A DNA stretch of 5,051 bases. It comes from Nitrososphaerales archaeon TH5888. Its GTDB lineage: Archaea; Thermoproteota; Nitrososphaeria; Nitrososphaerales; Nitrososphaeraceae. Position numbers and translations under genes: made by a program. Below, in pieces: positions 4,452 through 5,051 of the stretch. The stretch is from contig JAATVN010000018.1 of assembly GCA_014523595.1 (NCBI GenBank), positions 1-5,051 on the forward strand, given 5' to 3'. Below the pieces are notes generated by a model. That model had not been told where the DNA came from. It did not search any database and worked only from the letters and a program-made list of their open reading frames with translations. The first letter of the stretch is position 1, and every line of letters begins with the position of its first letter.

Positions 4452-4553
4452 ATGGGCGACGAAAAAAAGAAAGAAACCTATGAAGAAAAAAGAGACGAAT
4501 TTGGTAACGTTATTGAAAAGAAAAAGATAGAAGAAAAAGAAGAAGACGACTAA
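4452..4553 (+). CDS. 33-residue highly charged microprotein
   Basis: This short gene encodes 33 residues, of which 24 are Asp, Glu, Lys or Arg. The only uncharged patches are around Thr9-Tyr10 and Phe17-Gly-Asn-Val-Ile21. The Lys/Glu alternation suggests a disordered peptide or a single charged helix; there is no membrane segment or cysteine. It begins at the ATG at 4452, 27.5 bases after a TATA-like element, and is followed within one base by an eight-T run that looks like a terminator, so it forms a complete tiny transcription unit. GGTGA lies immediately before the ATG, too close for a normal ribosome-binding site. The Asp-Glu-Phe-Gly-Asn-Val-Ile core is the part most likely to be conserved. 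The low-complexity A-rich composition means it could be partly fortuitous; no function is proposed. Confidence 0.55.
   Translation: MGDEKKKETYEEKRDEFGNVIEKKKIEEKEEDD
4462..4491 (-). terminator. Probable T-run terminator of the HNH gene inside the opposing gene
   Basis: Minus-strand transcripts from the HNH gene run into the charged-peptide gene. Its A-runs appear on the minus strand as T-runs of six (4486-4491) and seven (4462-4468). They could stop the convergent transcript. Confidence 0.35.
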
Positions 4554-4554
4554 A

Positions 4555-4562
4555 TTTTTTTT
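4555..4562 (+). terminator. T8 terminator after the charged-peptide gene
   Basis: Eight T in a row begin two bases after the stop at 4553. This is the clearest oligo-T terminator in the window. It falls in the 12-base gap before the stop of the convergent HNH gene. Confidence 0.6.
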
Positions 4563-4565
4563 CGA

Positions 4566-5018
4566 TCATAGTAACTGTATATCCAATTTTGCATAATTTT
4601 TTAAGTACTCACTCATATCACTTCGCAAAAATTCTGTTGTTACCCCCTTATGACACTCCTTGCATAAAGTTCTTAAATTATTATGATTATGAAGAAATTC
4701 GGTAATCATCTTAATCTTATTTTCAAGCGAATCAAACCTGTATCCTAATTTTTTATAAAGCGACTTTGGAATTATGTGATCGCATTCTAGTCTACGTGAT
4801 CTTGCAAATTTTTTTCTATATGAATAGGGATATTTTTTTCTACAGATTTGACATGTGTAGTTATCTCGTTTGAAAATGTCAGAACGAACTCTGTCCCAGT
4901 AAAAATTATGGTAGTACCATTTCTCAAATTGTTTATTACATTCTCTCGAACAATATTTCCTAAATGGATATTTAATCAAATTTTGACATCCAGTATTTCT
5001 GCAAATGGTATTTCCCAT
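4566..5018 (-). CDS. HNH endonuclease with N-terminal zinc finger
   Basis: The protein has 150 residues. The N-terminus holds a four-cysteine zinc finger (Cys6, Cys11, Cys23, Cys27; core Arg-Lys-Tyr-Cys-Ser-Arg-Glu-Cys). After a tryptophan- and tyrosine-rich linker comes the HNH domain: Val-Arg-x2-Ile-Phe-Lys-Arg-Asp (44-52), Cys56-x2-Cys59, Glu78-Cys79-Asp80-His81 followed by Ile-Ile-Pro, and Asn113/114-Leu-Arg-x-Leu-Cys119-x2-Cys122-His123. His81, an Asn at 113/114 and His123 are the expected beta-beta-alpha-metal residues, so the nuclease should be active on DNA. The basic stretch Tyr-Arg-Lys-Lys-Phe-Ala-Arg-Ser-Arg-Arg (67-76) may contact DNA. No methyltransferase, recombinase or phage gene is adjacent within the window, so a restriction, homing or repair role is undecided. 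A TATA-like element near 5041-5048 supports the ATG at 5018. Confidence 0.88.
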   Translation of the reverse strand: MGNTICRNTGCQNLIKYPFRKYCSRECNKQFEKWYYHNFYWDRVRSDIFKRDNYTCQICRKKYPYSYRKKFARSRRLECDHIIPKSLYKKLGYRFDSLENKIKMITEFLHNHNNLRTLCKECHKGVTTEFLRSDMSEYLKNYAKLDIQLL

Positions 5019-5040
5019 GTTGTCAAATCTATCAAACTCT

Positions 5041-5048
5041 CTTATGTA
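5041..5048 (-). promoter_or_regulatory. Candidate TATA box of the HNH gene
   Basis: The minus strand reads TACATAAG, a poor TATA match, but its centre is 26.5 bases upstream of the ATG at 5018, the same spacing as at the other genes. It lies at the window edge, so upstream context cannot be judged. Confidence 0.35.
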
Positions 5049-5051
5049 TAC

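Noticed and set aside
1..5051. CRISPR array, insertion sequence, tRNA or rRNA genes
   Set aside because: No spaced direct repeats, no transposase frame or terminal inverted repeats, and no tRNA cloverleaf or TTC-arm signature was found on either strand by eye.

Overview
The window looks like chromosomal DNA from an AT-rich archaeon, most likely an ammonia-oxidising thaumarchaeote (Nitrososphaeria, Nitrosocosmicus/Nitrososphaera-like). The grounds are protein resemblance recalled from memory (a DUF308 membrane protein, a nitroreductase, a stand-alone UBP zinc finger, tiny zinc-ribbon and membrane proteins), many very small genes, and promoter layout. Most starts have an archaeal TATA box centred about 24-28 bases upstream, which places transcription initiation on or next to the start codon (leaderless mRNAs). 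The lineage is an inference, since no marker gene or rRNA is present.

Layout. 1-195 (minus) is the N-terminal end of a DUF308 membrane protein that runs off the left edge. 196-511 is gene-free and AT-rich. 512-1504 (minus) encodes a secreted, cysteine-rich protein with a Tat-like signal of unusual form. 1584-1787/1799 (minus) encodes a small unknown protein. 1971-2564 (plus) is a complete FMN nitroreductase and converges on 2609-3272 (minus). That block has three small genes: a 44-residue double-CxxC zinc ribbon, a 94-residue TM2-like membrane protein, and a 71-residue winged-helix-like protein whose start is lost or frameshifted. 3528-3791 (minus) is a stand-alone UBP-type zinc finger. 3792-4185 is gene-free with a weak hint of an RNA gene. 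4186-4347 (minus) and 4452-4553 (plus) are divergent microprotein genes: a 53-residue hydrophobic protein and a 33-residue highly charged peptide. 4566-5018 (minus) is an HNH endonuclease with an extra N-terminal zinc finger.

Genes working together. Most units are single genes with their own promoters. The only plausible operon is zinc ribbon / membrane protein / winged helix. Four small products carry zinc-binding or DNA-binding motifs, which suggests a regulatory or accessory stretch rather than a metabolic pathway. I see no CRISPR array, insertion sequence, tRNA, rRNA or recognisable defence operon, and nothing that can confidently be called a new system. The best leads are the cryptic winged-helix gene, the leaderless promoter pattern that revises at least one start codon, and the unannotated microproteins.
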